The notes beneath the pieces are model-generated. The model was not told the origin of the DNA. It saw only the letters and a list, made by a program, of their open reading frames with translations, and searched no databases. 64,000 bases of DNA, from positions 186,001-250,000 of the forward strand of contig NZ_QSCM01000003.1 of the NCBI RefSeq assembly GCF_003463065.1. The letters run 5' to 3'. Below, one piece after another: positions 1-8,250 of the stretch; positions within the stretch are counted from its first letter, which is position 1; each line of letters starts with the position of its first letter. Source of the stretch: Blautia sp. OF03-15BH. GTDB lineage: Bacteria > Bacillota > Clostridia > Lachnospirales > Lachnospiraceae. Made by a program: the position numbers and the translations under genes.

Positions 1-260
1 TTTAAAACAGCAAACAACTGGCCGCCGTGGATACCAAAACTGTCTTTGACGGTCTCCATGGCACTTTTTCCCATTTTTCCGCCAATCACTCCGGCCAGAA
101 ACAGCATGATGCAGCCGATGACATGGCCGATGAGAATGGCCGCCAGGCCTTTTCCAAAGCCCAGGGAAGAAAAATACGTACCTGTCAGGATCTCTGCGAT
201 GGACACGCCGGCGCCAAACCAGATCAGGCCGTTTTCAAAAAGCGAGGTTTTCTTTTTCAT
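1..260 (-). CDS. cytX: Hydroxymethylpyrimidine transporter CytX, N-terminal part (cut by window edge)
   Basis: Only the first 86 or so codons are in the window; the gene runs off the left edge. The translation begins MKKKTSLFENGLIWFGAGVS and continues with glycine-rich hydrophobic segments typical of NCS1-family transporters. CytX proteins of this family are predicted to import the thiamin precursor hydroxymethylpyrimidine (HMP). It starts 3 nt after the thiD stop codon, as the last visible gene of the TPP-riboswitch operon thiM-thiE-thiD. An HMP importer next to the HMP kinase makes sense as a salvage unit. The exact substrate is inferred from context and family resemblance. Confidence 0.8.
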   Translation of the reverse strand, partial: MKKKTSLFENGLIWFGAGVSIAEILTGTYFSSLGFGKGLAAILIGHVIGCIMLFLAGVIGGKMGKSAMETVKDSFGIHGGQLFAVL

Positions 261-263
261 GAA

Positions 264-1073
264 TCAGACCTCCGCTTCTTTTGTATAAGTATTATCGATG
301 GCAAAACCATGATCCATAGGACCGCTGCCTTTTCCCAGATCCAGCATGGCCGCCAGGGCTCCGGAAATGTAATCCTTGGCCCGTTCTACCGATTCTTCCA
401 GGGAAAAGCCTTTTGCCAGATTGGAGGCAATGGCAGAAGAAAGAGTGCAGCCGGTGCCGTGCGTGTTGGGATTGCTGATGCGTTTTCCATGAAACCAGCG
501 ATAGGTTCCATCTGCATAAAGAAGGTCATTGGCATCGTTGAGCTGATGCCCTCCTTTGCAGAGGACCGCACAGTGATATTCTTCGGAGATGCGTTTTGCC
601 GCCTCGATCATATCCTCTGTGGTTTTGACCTCCATACCAGTGAGGACTTCCGCCTCCGGAATGTTCGGCGTCAGGATACAGGACAGCGGAAAAAGCTCTT
701 TTTTCAGAGTCTCCACAGCCTCTTCACTGATAAGCCTTGCACCGCTGGTGGCTACCATGACGGGATCCACCACGATGTTTTTCGCCTCATACCGACGGAG
801 CTTTTCCGCAATGGTATGGATGAGGCTGCTCTCGGAAACCATGCCGATCTTCACTGCGTCAGGATAAATATCTGTGAAAATGGCGTCCAGTTCCTGGCCT
901 AAAAATTCCGGGGTTGCGTTTAAAATAGAAGTTACGCCGGTCGTGTTCTGTGCAGTCAGGGCTGTGATGGCGCTCATGGCATATACGCCGTTTGCCATCA
1001 TAGTCTTGATATCTGCCTGGATGCCGGCGCCTCCGCTGGAATCGCTTCCAGCGATCGTTACTGCTGTTCTCAT
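264..1073 (-). CDS. thiD: Hydroxymethylpyrimidine/phosphomethylpyrimidine kinase ThiD
   Basis: A 269-residue cytosolic ribokinase-fold enzyme that phosphorylates HMP and then HMP-phosphate to HMP-pyrophosphate, one of the two substrates of ThiE. The N-terminus TVAGSDSSGGAGIQAD-type motif (here TIAGSDSSGGAGIQADIKTM) and the C-terminal NTHGTGCTLSSAIASNLAKG anion-hole motif are both present, and the length is normal. It lies about 95 nt downstream of thiE and 3 nt upstream of cytX, in the TPP-controlled salvage operon. No thiC (de novo HMP synthesis) is seen in the window. Confidence 0.95.
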   Translation of the reverse strand: MRTAVTIAGSDSSGGAGIQADIKTMMANGVYAMSAITALTAQNTTGVTSILNATPEFLGQELDAIFTDIYPDAVKIGMVSESSLIHTIAEKLRRYEAKNIVVDPVMVATSGARLISEEAVETLKKELFPLSCILTPNIPEAEVLTGMEVKTTEDMIEAAKRISEEYHCAVLCKGGHQLNDANDLLYADGTYRWFHGKRISNPNTHGTGCTLSSAIASNLAKGFSLEESVERAKDYISGALAAMLDLGKGSGPMDHGFAIDNTYTKEAEV

Positions 1074-1168
1074 TTTGGTTTCTCCTTTTCAGTAAACGTT
1101 TTATTAAGCGGTCCGAAGTGGTGCCCCCGACGGGCCGCCTGCAGTTTTTCTGTTTTTCTGCTGAACAG

Positions 1169-1813
1169 TTACTTTTTCTTAAGTATTTCCTCTGTAGCTG
1201 CTTTCAGCTCTTCCGAAGCTTTTCGGATCTCTTTTTGTCCATAGATTGCGCTGATCACGGCAATGCCGCAGATTCCGCTGCCGGCAAGCTCCTTCACATT
1301 TTCCTTCGTGATGCCGCCGATGGCGATAACCGGAATAGAAACTGCCTCACAGATAGCTTTCAGCGTCTCAAAAGGAACCTCTGTGGCATCATCCTTGGAA
1401 CTTGTCGGAAAAACGGCCCCCACACCGAGGTAATCTGCTCCGTGCTTTTCTGCCAGGACAGCCTGCTCCACCGTCTGGGCAGAAACGCCGATGATCTTGT
1501 CCGGTCCCAGTTTTGCGCGGACATCTCCAGCTTCCATATCGCTCTGTCCCACATGGACGCCATCTGCGTCCATCTCAATGGCAAGCTCCACATTATCATT
1601 GATAACAAAGGGAACATGATACTCACTGCAGAGTTCCTTCAGATCTTTGGCTTCCTGAAGAAAATGCTCCTCATCCAGCTGTTTTTCCCGGAGCTGAACG
1701 AAGGTCACACCGCCGTCCAGGCTCTCCTTTACCACCTCATGCAGAGTGCGGCCGTTCAGCCAGTGCCGGTCTGTCACCGCATAAAGCAGAAGATCTTTCT
1801 TATCGCACCTCAT
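1169..1813 (-). CDS. thiE: Thiamine-phosphate synthase ThiE
   Basis: A 214-residue TIM-barrel enzyme joining HMP-PP and thiazole-phosphate into thiamin phosphate. Visible signatures are LLYAVTDRHWL, FVQLREK, INDNVELAIEMDADGVHVGQ, GVGAVFPTSSK and the phosphate loop PVIAIGGI. The reading frame is open further upstream, but the start at 1813 (MRCDKKDLLL) is chosen because it has a GGGAG ribosome site 6-7 nt away and removes an unrelated 16-residue extension. It overlaps the end of thiM by 14 nt, which suggests translational coupling. Confidence 0.95.
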   Translation of the reverse strand: MRCDKKDLLLYAVTDRHWLNGRTLHEVVKESLDGGVTFVQLREKQLDEEHFLQEAKDLKELCSEYHVPFVINDNVELAIEMDADGVHVGQSDMEAGDVRAKLGPDKIIGVSAQTVEQAVLAEKHGADYLGVGAVFPTSSKDDATEVPFETLKAICEAVSIPVIAIGGITKENVKELAGSGICGIAVISAIYGQKEIRKASEELKAATEEILKKK

Positions 1814-2621
1814 ACTTTGCTCCCTTCTCCAGCGTCTCACCGTCCATGTTATAGATGGCATCGATAATCCGGTTCCGGTAAGTGGAGTTTCCGTCCCCCT
1901 CTGTCATACGGCTCCAGCCGATCTCTCCTGCCAGGCCCATCATGCAGACAGCGGCTGCGGCTGCTTCCAGCCGGTTATCCGGGTTTGCTGCCACAAAAGC
2001 AGTCATCATTCCGGACAGCTGACAGCCGGTTCCGGTGATCTGCCCCATCTCCGGGCGACCGTTACGGATCACATAGCATTTTTCCCCGTCACTTACCAGA
2101 TCGATAGCTCCGGTAACTGCCACGATGGTACCGCTCTCTTTTGCAAAATTCTTCACGAAACGGATGGAATCATCCAGGTTCTCGTCCGTCACTTTATCTG
2201 CCACATCAGCGTCCACACCCTTCGTGGTGCCGCTTCCAAGCGCCAGAGTCTTGATCTCGGAAATATTTCCGCGGATCACCGTCAGCTTCAGCTCCTTCAT
2301 CAGCTTCACTGCCGTATTGGTGCGAAGGGCAGAAGCACCTGCTCCCACCGGATCCAGAAGAACGGGATGCCCCAGCTCATTGGACTTCTTTCCTGCCTTC
2401 AACATGGCTTCGATGCTGGTCTTGTGCAGGGTTCCGATATTGATGTTCAAAGCACTGCAGATGGAAGTGATATCCGTCACATCCTCCGGCTCATCGGACA
2501 TGATCGGGCTTCCGCCACAGGCCAGGAGTACATTGGCCACATCATTAACGGTGACATAGTTGGTGATGTTATGTACCAGGGGTACGGTTTTTCTTACATT
2601 TTCACAACAGATTTTCAACAT
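1800..2621 (-). CDS. thiM: Hydroxyethylthiazole kinase ThiM
   Basis: A 273-residue kinase that phosphorylates hydroxyethylthiazole to supply the second ThiE substrate. Evidence: PLVHNITNYVTVNDVANVLL near the N-terminus (substrate pocket), VLLDPVGAGASALR, and GQITGTGCQLSG, whose Cys is the family's catalytic or anion-hole residue. It is the first gene after the TPP riboswitch and overlaps thiE. Together thiM, thiE, thiD and cytX form a salvage pathway from imported or recycled thiamin moieties. Confidence 0.95.
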   Translation of the reverse strand: MLKICCENVRKTVPLVHNITNYVTVNDVANVLLACGGSPIMSDEPEDVTDITSICSALNINIGTLHKTSIEAMLKAGKKSNELGHPVLLDPVGAGASALRTNTAVKLMKELKLTVIRGNISEIKTLALGSGTTKGVDADVADKVTDENLDDSIRFVKNFAKESGTIVAVTGAIDLVSDGEKCYVIRNGRPEMGQITGTGCQLSGMMTAFVAANPDNRLEAAAAAVCMMGLAGEIGWSRMTEGDGNSTYRNRIIDAIYNMDGETLEKGAKYEVR

Positions 2622-2685
2622 AATCGGTTACTCCTTTTTCATTCCGGCCAGTTTTCCCCTCCCTGACCATTTTCTGACAACCTGA

Positions 2686-2721
2686 AAAGCAAAACGGATA
2701 TGCCCGCAACAGACATATCCG
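2686..2721 (-). terminator. TPP-riboswitch expression-platform terminator
   Basis: An inverted repeat CGGATATG/CATATCCG (2695-2702 with 2714-2721) is followed on the minus strand by TTTTGCTTTT. It lies between the TPP aptamer and thiM, so it probably works as a transcription attenuator that forms when thiamin pyrophosphate is bound. Confidence 0.75.
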
Positions 2722-2751
2722 CTTTATGATTTTTCCATCACAAAAAACTGC

Positions 2752-2845
2752 GTCTATCCCTCCGTTGGCATTATCCAAATCAGGTTCCGGGTCAAGACGA
2801 TACAGTCTACTCTCAGCCTGCTTCTTGCAAGCTCCCCTTGTCGTT
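2752..2845 (-). promoter_or_regulatory. TPP (THI-box) riboswitch
   Basis: The minus strand shows the hallmark TPP aptamer blocks: AGGGGAGC near 2832-2839, GCTGAGAG near 2810-2817, ACCCGGAACCTGAT near 2778-2791, and GGATAATGCCAACGGAGGGA near 2756-2775. The arrangement matches the Rfam TPP family as I know it. It lies between a strong promoter and thiM and is followed by an intrinsic terminator, so thiamin pyrophosphate is expected to repress the whole thiM-thiE-thiD-cytX operon. Confidence 0.96.
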
Positions 2846-2849
2846 CTGT

Positions 2850-2878
2850 ATTATACCCCTATGGCATGGAAAATGCAA
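2850..2878 (-). promoter_or_regulatory. Sigma-A promoter of the thiM operon
   Basis: Reading the minus strand, TTGCAT (2873-2878), a 17-bp spacer and a perfect TATAAT (2850-2855) lie just upstream of the TPP aptamer. Confidence 0.85.
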
Positions 2879-2969
2879 CTGACAAACGAAAAACAGATCC
2901 TTTCGTTCTGCAAGCAAAACAATTCTTGCATTTTTGTTTCTCATGCCATAAACAAAGGCAACCTGTTTT

Positions 2970-4454
2970 CTAAATAAGCTCATATTTCACTACATCGATT
3001 TTAGCTGCGCCATCAGCAAAGAATGAAATTCCTTTTGCCGCCTGTTCTGTAAATATAACAACAGACATAACCTGCCGGCCATCATTAATAAATATTTCTG
3101 CGCTGAATCTATCCAAAATCACACGAAGCTTTAATTCATTGACATCTCCATTTACCAGACATCTTCTCTGATGAACCAACGCCCGTTCGCTTCCCGAAAA
3201 TTTTCTGTCAATTTTCAGTACTGACTCATCCGGACGGAAACTCAATTCTGTATGAAACTTCTCATTCTCTGCAAAGCGTAATGCAAATTTTTTATAGACA
3301 TTTTCCTTATCTTCCGGACGTATCACAAGTTCCATATCTACGGTCCGTCCTTCGATTTTATCTAATGTGACCGTATCATTGTTTATTACTACATCGTTGT
3401 ACTCAACTCTGTCATTACGCATTGCATCGAATTCTTTGATCGGAGTTTGATAAAGTCTTCCGTTTTTTACAGACAATTCTCTCGGCAGACTCATTTGTGC
3501 AAACCACTTTGAGTCGTTACAACGATGAGCAAGCGTATCCCAGTTCTGCATCCAGCCGATCATAATTCTCCGGCCATCCGGCGTTTCCAGCGTCTGCATT
3601 GCATAAAAATCAATTCCATAATCCACAGACTGCGTAAACTGCTCTTTTAAGGTATTGGTATCTTTGTCTATTTCTCCTATGATACATAAAGCGCCATTTC
3701 CATTATGATATTCCAGACCTTCCGGCAGCATATCCTGAGGACTGGTCAAAAGAACCTGTTTTCCATCCAGTTCAAAGAAATCCGGACATTCCCACATCTT
3801 TCCAAAACGTTTCTTGTTTTCTGCAAGGATACTGACAAATTCCCAGTCAAATCCGTTCTTACTTCTGTAAAGAAGGATCTGTCCACTTCCGTCTGCCGGT
3901 CTGCTTCCGATAACACAATAGAAGCTCCCGTCTTTTCCTTTCCAGATCTTTGGATCACGAAAATCCAATTTACTTGCACCTTCCGGAAGATCTTTTGCTG
4001 TCAGCACCGGATTCTTCTCATATTTCTTATAATCCTTTCCATCTCCGACAGCCACTGCCTGTGTCTGGATGTCCCTCACAGTTCCATCGTCCATAGTCTC
4101 CTGACACACCGCAGTATAAATGAGCAGTTGTCTGCCATCCTCCAACTCTATCGCACTTCCCGAAAAACATCCGATCTTATCATAATCTTCATCCGGTGCC
4201 AGAGCTGCCGGAAGATATTCCCAGTGAAGCAGATCTTTACTGACCACATGTCCCCAATGCATACTGTTCCAGTGTGTATCGTATGGATAATACTGATAAA
4301 AAAGATGGTACTCTCCCTGATAGCAGGAAAAGCCATTCGGATCATTCATCCATCCAACATATGGGCTCACATGAAAAGCCGGTCTGTCTTCTGCTTTTAT
4401 CTGCTTTCCTTGTTCTTCTTCATATTTTCTGGCCTTTTCTAACATCTCACTCAT
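2970..4454 (-). CDS. GH32 beta-fructosidase / sucrose-6-phosphate hydrolase
   Basis: A 494-residue glycoside hydrolase family 32 enzyme that cleaves beta-fructosyl bonds in sucrose, sucrose-6-phosphate or fructo-oligosaccharides. The nucleophile motif WMNDPNG (Asp near residue 38), the FRDPK stabiliser motif and the acid/base motif MWECPDFF are all intact, followed by the usual C-terminal beta-sandwich. There is no signal peptide, so the enzyme should be intracellular. The start at 4454 (MSEMLEKARK) has AGGAG 8 nt upstream; 13 upstream codons are discarded. Its upstream partners are remnants only (a sugar-binding protein tail and a LacI tail), so its supply and regulation are unclear. Activity on phosphorylated versus free sucrose cannot be told from sequence. 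Confidence 0.92.
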   Translation of the reverse strand: MSEMLEKARKYEEEQGKQIKAEDRPAFHVSPYVGWMNDPNGFSCYQGEYHLFYQYYPYDTHWNSMHWGHVVSKDLLHWEYLPAALAPDEDYDKIGCFSGSAIELEDGRQLLIYTAVCQETMDDGTVRDIQTQAVAVGDGKDYKKYEKNPVLTAKDLPEGASKLDFRDPKIWKGKDGSFYCVIGSRPADGSGQILLYRSKNGFDWEFVSILAENKKRFGKMWECPDFFELDGKQVLLTSPQDMLPEGLEYHNGNGALCIIGEIDKDTNTLKEQFTQSVDYGIDFYAMQTLETPDGRRIMIGWMQNWDTLAHRCNDSKWFAQMSLPRELSVKNGRLYQTPIKEFDAMRNDRVEYNDVVINNDTVTLDKIEGRTVDMELVIRPEDKENVYKKFALRFAENEKFHTELSFRPDESVLKIDRKFSGSERALVHQRRCLVNGDVNELKLRVILDRFSAEIFINDGRQVMSVVIFTEQAAKGISFFADGAAKIDVVKYELI

Positions 4455-4479
4455 GCAAATTCTCCTGTTGTTCGTATCG

Positions 4480-4680
4480 TTATTTTTCTTCACTCAATGA
4501 CTTCTGATACTGATCAAAGTATTTCTGTTTGATGGAAAGATACTCCGAAAGTCCATACTGTTCCATTTTCTCTAGATAGGAATCCCACTCTTTTTCGATT
4601 CCTCCATTCAGGATCCAGTCTGCTTTCTTCTGTTCTGCATATTTTTTAACAAATGTAGTAAGAATTCTCCAACCTCTTCA
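4480..4680 (-). pseudogene. C-terminal remnant of a sugar ABC transporter substrate-binding protein
   Basis: In the frame ending with TAA at 4480-4482, about 60 residues read ILTTFVKKYAEQKKADWILN, then GGIEKEWDSYLEKMEQYGL and a tail rich in Tyr and Gln. This is the usual C-terminus of extracellular carbohydrate-binding lipoproteins of the Lachnospiraceae importer type. An in-frame stop near 4683 closes the frame upstream, and no N-terminal part is found. It lies 26 nt upstream of the GH32 start, as in fructan or sucrose operons, so it is best read as a residue of a lost importer. Confidence 0.65.
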
Positions 4681-5006
4681 GGTGGTGAGATGAATTGCAC
4701 ATCTGAGCATATCTGCTCAAAAAAGTCCTTATAGTACAAAAGAAACACTTGTTCTTTATCCCCTGGTATAGTATACTGAAAAGGAACAAAAAGGAACATT
4801 AGTTCGTAAATACATATCAGTCGATATAAGAAAAAAGAGTGATAAATACAATCAGATGCCCGGTTAGTATGCATAAAAACATAAATCATGGGTGCTTACA
4901 GGTTTATTATAAGGCAAAAAAATGGAATTGTTAAGGTGCATTACAGAATTTAATACCGCATATTTACTGAGACAATCCACAGCTGGAATTTAGTTTTTCA
5001 TTTAAG
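4681..5006 (-). other. Intergenic stretch without a convincing gene
   Basis: About 325 bp, AT-rich. An open frame of 93 codons on the minus strand (4608-4889) overlaps the binding-protein remnant in another frame. I do not recognise it, and it has no clear ribosome site. The left end of the IS200/IS605 element probably lies between about 4900 and 5000, but I cannot place it exactly. Confidence 0.4.
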
Positions 5007-5397
5007 TTGATAAATACAATAGAATCAGACCATAATTCCCATTCAGCATTTCTACTATATTATCACCTGCTGATGGTTATAAAATACAGAAGAAAAATAT
5101 GGAACGACGAAATATCCGAAAGAGAAAAAGAGAGCTTTGAGTATATCGCACCCGGATACGGGATCGTACTGGAAGAATGGAATCACGATACAGACCATGT
5201 TCATGTGATGTTCCGCGCACAGCCAAAGACGGAACTCCGTAAATTCATCAATGCCTGTAAAAGTGCCGGCAGCAGACTGCTAAAGCTTCTGTCTGCTCCG
5301 TGCAGGCGGGGCGATGATTGAAACGATACGGCAGTATATAGAAAGCCAGGGTGAGAAAAATGAACCGCGCCGTAAAAATAAGGATCTATCCAGATAA
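5007..5397 (+). pseudogene. tnpA: IS200-type Y1 transposase TnpA, internally deleted and frameshifted
   Basis: The N-terminal part matches HUH single-strand transposases: SAFLLYYHLLMVIKYRRKIW, EYIAPGYGIVLEEWNHDTDHVHVMF with the HVH metal-binding motif, then ELRKFINACKSAGSRLLK. There the frame breaks into LLSAPCRRGDD and a stop at 5319-5321. In the next frame the family's C-terminus resumes as SFCLLRAGGAMIETIRQYIE, which contains the catalytic Tyr. About 20 codons, the usual KEFPxVRKKLWKE region, are missing at the join. The His and Tyr halves of the active site are therefore in different frames and the protein should be inactive. Confidence 0.85.
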
Positions 5398-6457
5398 AGA
5401 GCAGAGCGTTCAGATAGAGAAAACAATCGGCTGCAGCCGCTTTATCTATAACCAGATGCTTGCGGACAAGATCAGCTATTACCAGAAAGAAAAAAAGATG
5501 CTCAGGAACACACCGGCCGGATATAAGAAGGAATATCCCTGGCTGAAGGAGGTGGACTCCCTTGCCCTGGCGAATGCGCAGCTGCATCTGGAAAGTGCGT
5601 TCCGGAAGTTTTTCCGGGAACCATCCTGCGGATTTCCCCGCTATAAATCAAGAAAACATTCAAGAAATTCTTATACGACCAATGCAGTAAACGGGAATAT
5701 CCTTTTGCAGGCTACCCATTTGAAGCTTCCAAAGATGTCTGCCATAAAAATAAAACTTCACCGCCAGATCCCGTCAGACTGGCAACTGAAATCTGTAACG
5801 ATAAGCCGTGAGCCATCCGGGAAATATTATGCAAGTCTTTTGTTCTGCTGTGAGAACCAAACAGTGGAAAAAAGACCGGCAGAGAGATTTCTCGGGATCG
5901 ATTTTGCCATGCAGGGAATGTGTGTATTTTCTACAGGAGAAAGAGCCGGGTACCCTATGTTTTACAGAAAAGCAGAGAAAAAACTTGCAAGGGAACAGAG
6001 AAAGCTTTCCCACTGTGAAAAAGGAAGCCGGAACTATCAAAAACAGAAGAAAAGGGTAGCTTTATGTCATGAAAAGATAAAGAACCAGAGAAAAGATTTC
6101 CAGCATAAGCTCAGCAGGGAGCTTGCTGAAAGATATGATGCAGTATGCGTGGAAGATCTGAACCTGCAGGGAATGTCCGGAGGGCTGCATCTTGGGAAAG
6201 GCGTGCAGGATAACGGGTATGGGCAGTTTCTGTCCATGCTGGGGTACAAACTGGAAGAGCGCGGGAAACATCTGATAAAGGTAGACCGTTATTTTGCATC
6301 GAGCAAGATCTGCAGTGTATGTGGACATAAGAAAAAGGAACTGTCATTGTCAGAGAGAGTGTATGTCTGTGAATGTGGAAACAGGATGGATCGGGATGTG
6401 AATGCAGCAGTCAACATCCGAGAAGAGGGAAAAAGGATTTATAAAGAATGTGCCTGA
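5360..6457 (+). CDS. tnpB: RNA-guided nuclease TnpB of an IS605-type element
   Basis: A 365-residue TnpB, full length for the family. The split RuvC site is intact: Asp181 in FLGIDFAM, Glu265 in VCVEDLNL, and the DRDVNAAVNI motif at about 344-353. The zinc ribbon has Cys318, Cys321, Cys337 and Cys339. The start at 5360 (MNRAVKIRIYPD) matches family N-termini; a GTG three codons upstream is also possible. TnpB proteins of known members cut DNA next to a short TAM, guided by an RNA from the element's right end, and help retain the element. The nuclease looks functional although its TnpA partner is broken. Confidence 0.93.
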   Translation: MNRAVKIRIYPDKEQSVQIEKTIGCSRFIYNQMLADKISYYQKEKKMLRNTPAGYKKEYPWLKEVDSLALANAQLHLESAFRKFFREPSCGFPRYKSRKHSRNSYTTNAVNGNILLQATHLKLPKMSAIKIKLHRQIPSDWQLKSVTISREPSGKYYASLLFCCENQTVEKRPAERFLGIDFAMQGMCVFSTGERAGYPMFYRKAEKKLAREQRKLSHCEKGSRNYQKQKKRVALCHEKIKNQRKDFQHKLSRELAERYDAVCVEDLNLQGMSGGLHLGKGVQDNGYGQFLSMLGYKLEERGKHLIKVDRYFASSKICSVCGHKKKELSLSERVYVCECGNRMDRDVNAAVNIREEGKRIYKECA

Positions 6458-6607
6458 CGGCACAAGAAAAAAATCCGTAACCGGATGAACATAAAAAACA
6501 AAACCGCGGGACACGCGGGGATAGCCTGTTTTAGCTTTGCCTTAAAAGGCAATCGAGCAGGAAGCCCCCACTTCAAAATCGTAAGATTTAAGTGGTGGGA
6601 GCATGTC
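6458..6607 (+). ncRNA. Probable omega RNA (reRNA) scaffold at the IS605 right end
   Basis: Downstream of the tnpB stop the plus strand holds successive hairpins: CCGCG/CGCGG near 6505-6519, GCCTT/AAGGC near 6540-6551 and the terminal CCCACTT/AAGTGGTGGG stem. In characterised elements this region is the guide-RNA scaffold of TnpB, and the guide is copied from DNA just beyond the right end (here from about 6608). The RNA ends are not determined. Confidence 0.45.
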
Positions 6608-6893
6608 ACTTTTTCAAAGATACGGAACATTTCCTTCAACTTATGAGATTGTTGGATTTGACAATTCCCCTATTGCCAGTGAGGCAATCCTTCCGATCAC
6701 AACCATTGGCCAACAGATTGATGTGATTGCCAAAACCGCCATGGATCTTCTGGTCCAGCAGATGGATGAGCAGAAAAAACGTGCTCCCAAACCCTTGGGC
6801 GAACCCATCCATAAACAAATTGCACCTGTATTGATCCGCCGTCATACAACAAATAACGGATGCTCCGAAAAGTCTGTAAAACAGGAGACATAA
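6606..6893 (+). pseudogene. C-terminal remnant of a LacI-family sugar repressor
   Basis: About 95 codons end with TAA at 6891-6893. The translation contains YEIVGFDNSPIASEAILPIT, then TTIGQQIDVIAKTAMDLLVQ and APVLIRRHTT, the last third of the LacI/PurR effector domain. The DNA-binding domain and the first two-thirds are absent, and the frame begins exactly at the IS605 right end. No matching 5' part is found left of the element, so the insertion was probably accompanied by a deletion. It is likely a relic of the repressor of the neighbouring fructosidase locus. Confidence 0.8.
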
Positions 6894-6934
6894 AAAATGC
6901 TAAGCCATAGGTTTTAATCTGTGGCTTAGCACTA
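6891..6934. terminator. Bidirectional terminator between the lacI remnant and rlmI
   Basis: Perfect stem GCTAAGCCA/TGGCTTAGC (6899-6907 with 6922-6930). On the minus strand it is followed by ATTTTTT, which suits termination of the AKR-rlmI transcript. On the plus strand it is followed by ACTATATTTT. Confidence 0.75.
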
Positions 6935-7031
6935 TATTTTACAGTTCAACTCCAAAAATCTGATCTTATCTCAACCTTATTATGCCGCAGTTTCAGGAGA
7001 ATCCATAATGGTGGATTGATCCATACGTTTC

Positions 7032-8234
7032 TTATTTCTCATGCACCACCTGGAAGATGTAAAATTTTAAATAATAGGATTCATCCGCCGCCCAGAGGAT
7101 GGGATGATCCGGTGCCTGGGTACGATATTCCACCTGGCGGAGACGCACATGGACACTTTTTGCCGCCTGACGGAGCATCTCCGTAAAGAGCTCATAGGTC
7201 ATAAAATGAGAGCAGGAACAGGTAGCCAGATAACCGCCATCCTTTACCAGCTTCATGCCGCGCAGATTGATCTCCCGATAACCTTTGACCGCATTTTTTA
7301 CGGAACTTCTGGATTTCGTGAAGGCAGGGGGATCCAGGATGACCAGATCGTATTTCTCCCCTTCCGCCTCCAGCTTCGGAAGCAGGTCAAACACATCGGC
7401 ACAGAGGAATTTCACACGGTCCGAAAGACCGTTCAGTGCCGCATTCTTCTCTGCCTGATGAACGCCCAGTTCGGATGCGTCCACACCCAGCACCTCTCTG
7501 GCTCCTGCAAGACCTGCATTCAGGGCAAAGGAACCGGTATGGGTAAAGCAGTCCAGAACCTTCGCATCTTTGGCCAGACGCTGGATCGCCAGACGGTTGT
7601 ATTTCTGATCCAGGAAGAAACCGGTCTTCTGTCCATCCATCACATCCACCTTATAGCGGACTCCGTTTTCCACGATCTCTACCTCCGTGTCAAATTCCGG
7701 TCCAATGAAGCCCTTTTTCTTCTCCATGCCTTCTTTTTCCCGTTCTTTTGCGTCACTTCGCTCATAGACACCGCGAATGACCACTCCATCCTCCGCCAGC
7801 ACTTCTTTGAGCAGGCGCACCAGTGTTTCTTTCATCCGGTCAATGCCAAGAGCCAGAGACTGCACCACGATCACATCAGAAAACTTATCTGCCACAAACC
7901 CCGGCAGGAAATCTGCCTCACCGAAGATCAGACGGCAGCTTGATGTATCCACCGTCTTTTTCCGGTATTCCCAGGCATCTTTTACTCTCATGCGAAGAAA
8001 AGCCTCGTCGATCTCCTGGTCCTGATGACGGGTCATCATACGGATCCGGATCTTGGAATGTTCATTGATAAAGCCGCGTCCCATGGGATAACCGTCAAAA
8101 TCATGCACCAGAACGATATCACCATTTTCATAGCTTCCTGTAATATTCGCAATCTCATTGTCAAAGACCCAGGCTCCGCCTGCTTTCAGGGTACGGCCTT
8201 CGCCTTTTTTTAATGTTACAACTGCCAGACTCAT
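7032..8234 (-). CDS. rlmI: 23S rRNA (cytosine-C5)-methyltransferase, RlmI family
   Basis: A 400-residue SAM-dependent methyltransferase. An N-terminal PUA-like RNA-binding domain (about 1-80, GGAWVFDNEIANI) is followed by an RlmI-like middle domain (MDGQKTGFFLDQKYNR) and a Rossmann methyltransferase domain with VLDCFTHTGSFALNA, the DPPAFTKSR motif and CSCSHFM. The family methylates a cytosine of 23S rRNA (C1962 in E. coli numbering). The start at 8234 (MSLAVVTLKKG) is preferred because GGAGGAGAAT lies immediately upstream. It follows the AKR gene by 16 nt, probably as an operon. Confidence 0.88.
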   Translation of the reverse strand: MSLAVVTLKKGEGRTLKAGGAWVFDNEIANITGSYENGDIVLVHDFDGYPMGRGFINEHSKIRIRMMTRHQDQEIDEAFLRMRVKDAWEYRKKTVDTSSCRLIFGEADFLPGFVADKFSDVIVVQSLALGIDRMKETLVRLLKEVLAEDGVVIRGVYERSDAKEREKEGMEKKKGFIGPEFDTEVEIVENGVRYKVDVMDGQKTGFFLDQKYNRLAIQRLAKDAKVLDCFTHTGSFALNAGLAGAREVLGVDASELGVHQAEKNAALNGLSDRVKFLCADVFDLLPKLEAEGEKYDLVILDPPAFTKSRSSVKNAVKGYREINLRGMKLVKDGGYLATCSCSHFMTYELFTEMLRQAAKSVHVRLRQVEYRTQAPDHPILWAADESYYLKFYIFQVVHEK

Positions 8235-8250
8235 ATTCTCCTCCATATCT

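Larger units (their letters stand above)
4980..6607 (+). mobile_element. IS200/IS605-family element (broken tnpA, intact tnpB)
   Basis: tnpA and tnpB lie in tandem and overlap by 38 nt, followed by about 150 nt of palindrome-rich right end with the stem CCCACTT/AAGTGGTGGG (about 6566-6599) typical of this family. The right boundary near 6605-6608 is inferred because the reading frame of a LacI remnant resumes there. The left boundary is approximate. These elements have no terminal inverted repeats and make no target duplication, so the ends cannot be proved from one copy. tnpA is defective, so the copy is probably no longer self-mobile. Confidence 0.75.

Noticed and set aside
4608..4889. 93-codon minus-strand open frame left of the IS605 element
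   Set aside because: Overlaps the binding-protein remnant in another frame, has no ribosome site, and the sequence is not recognised. Left as intergenic.
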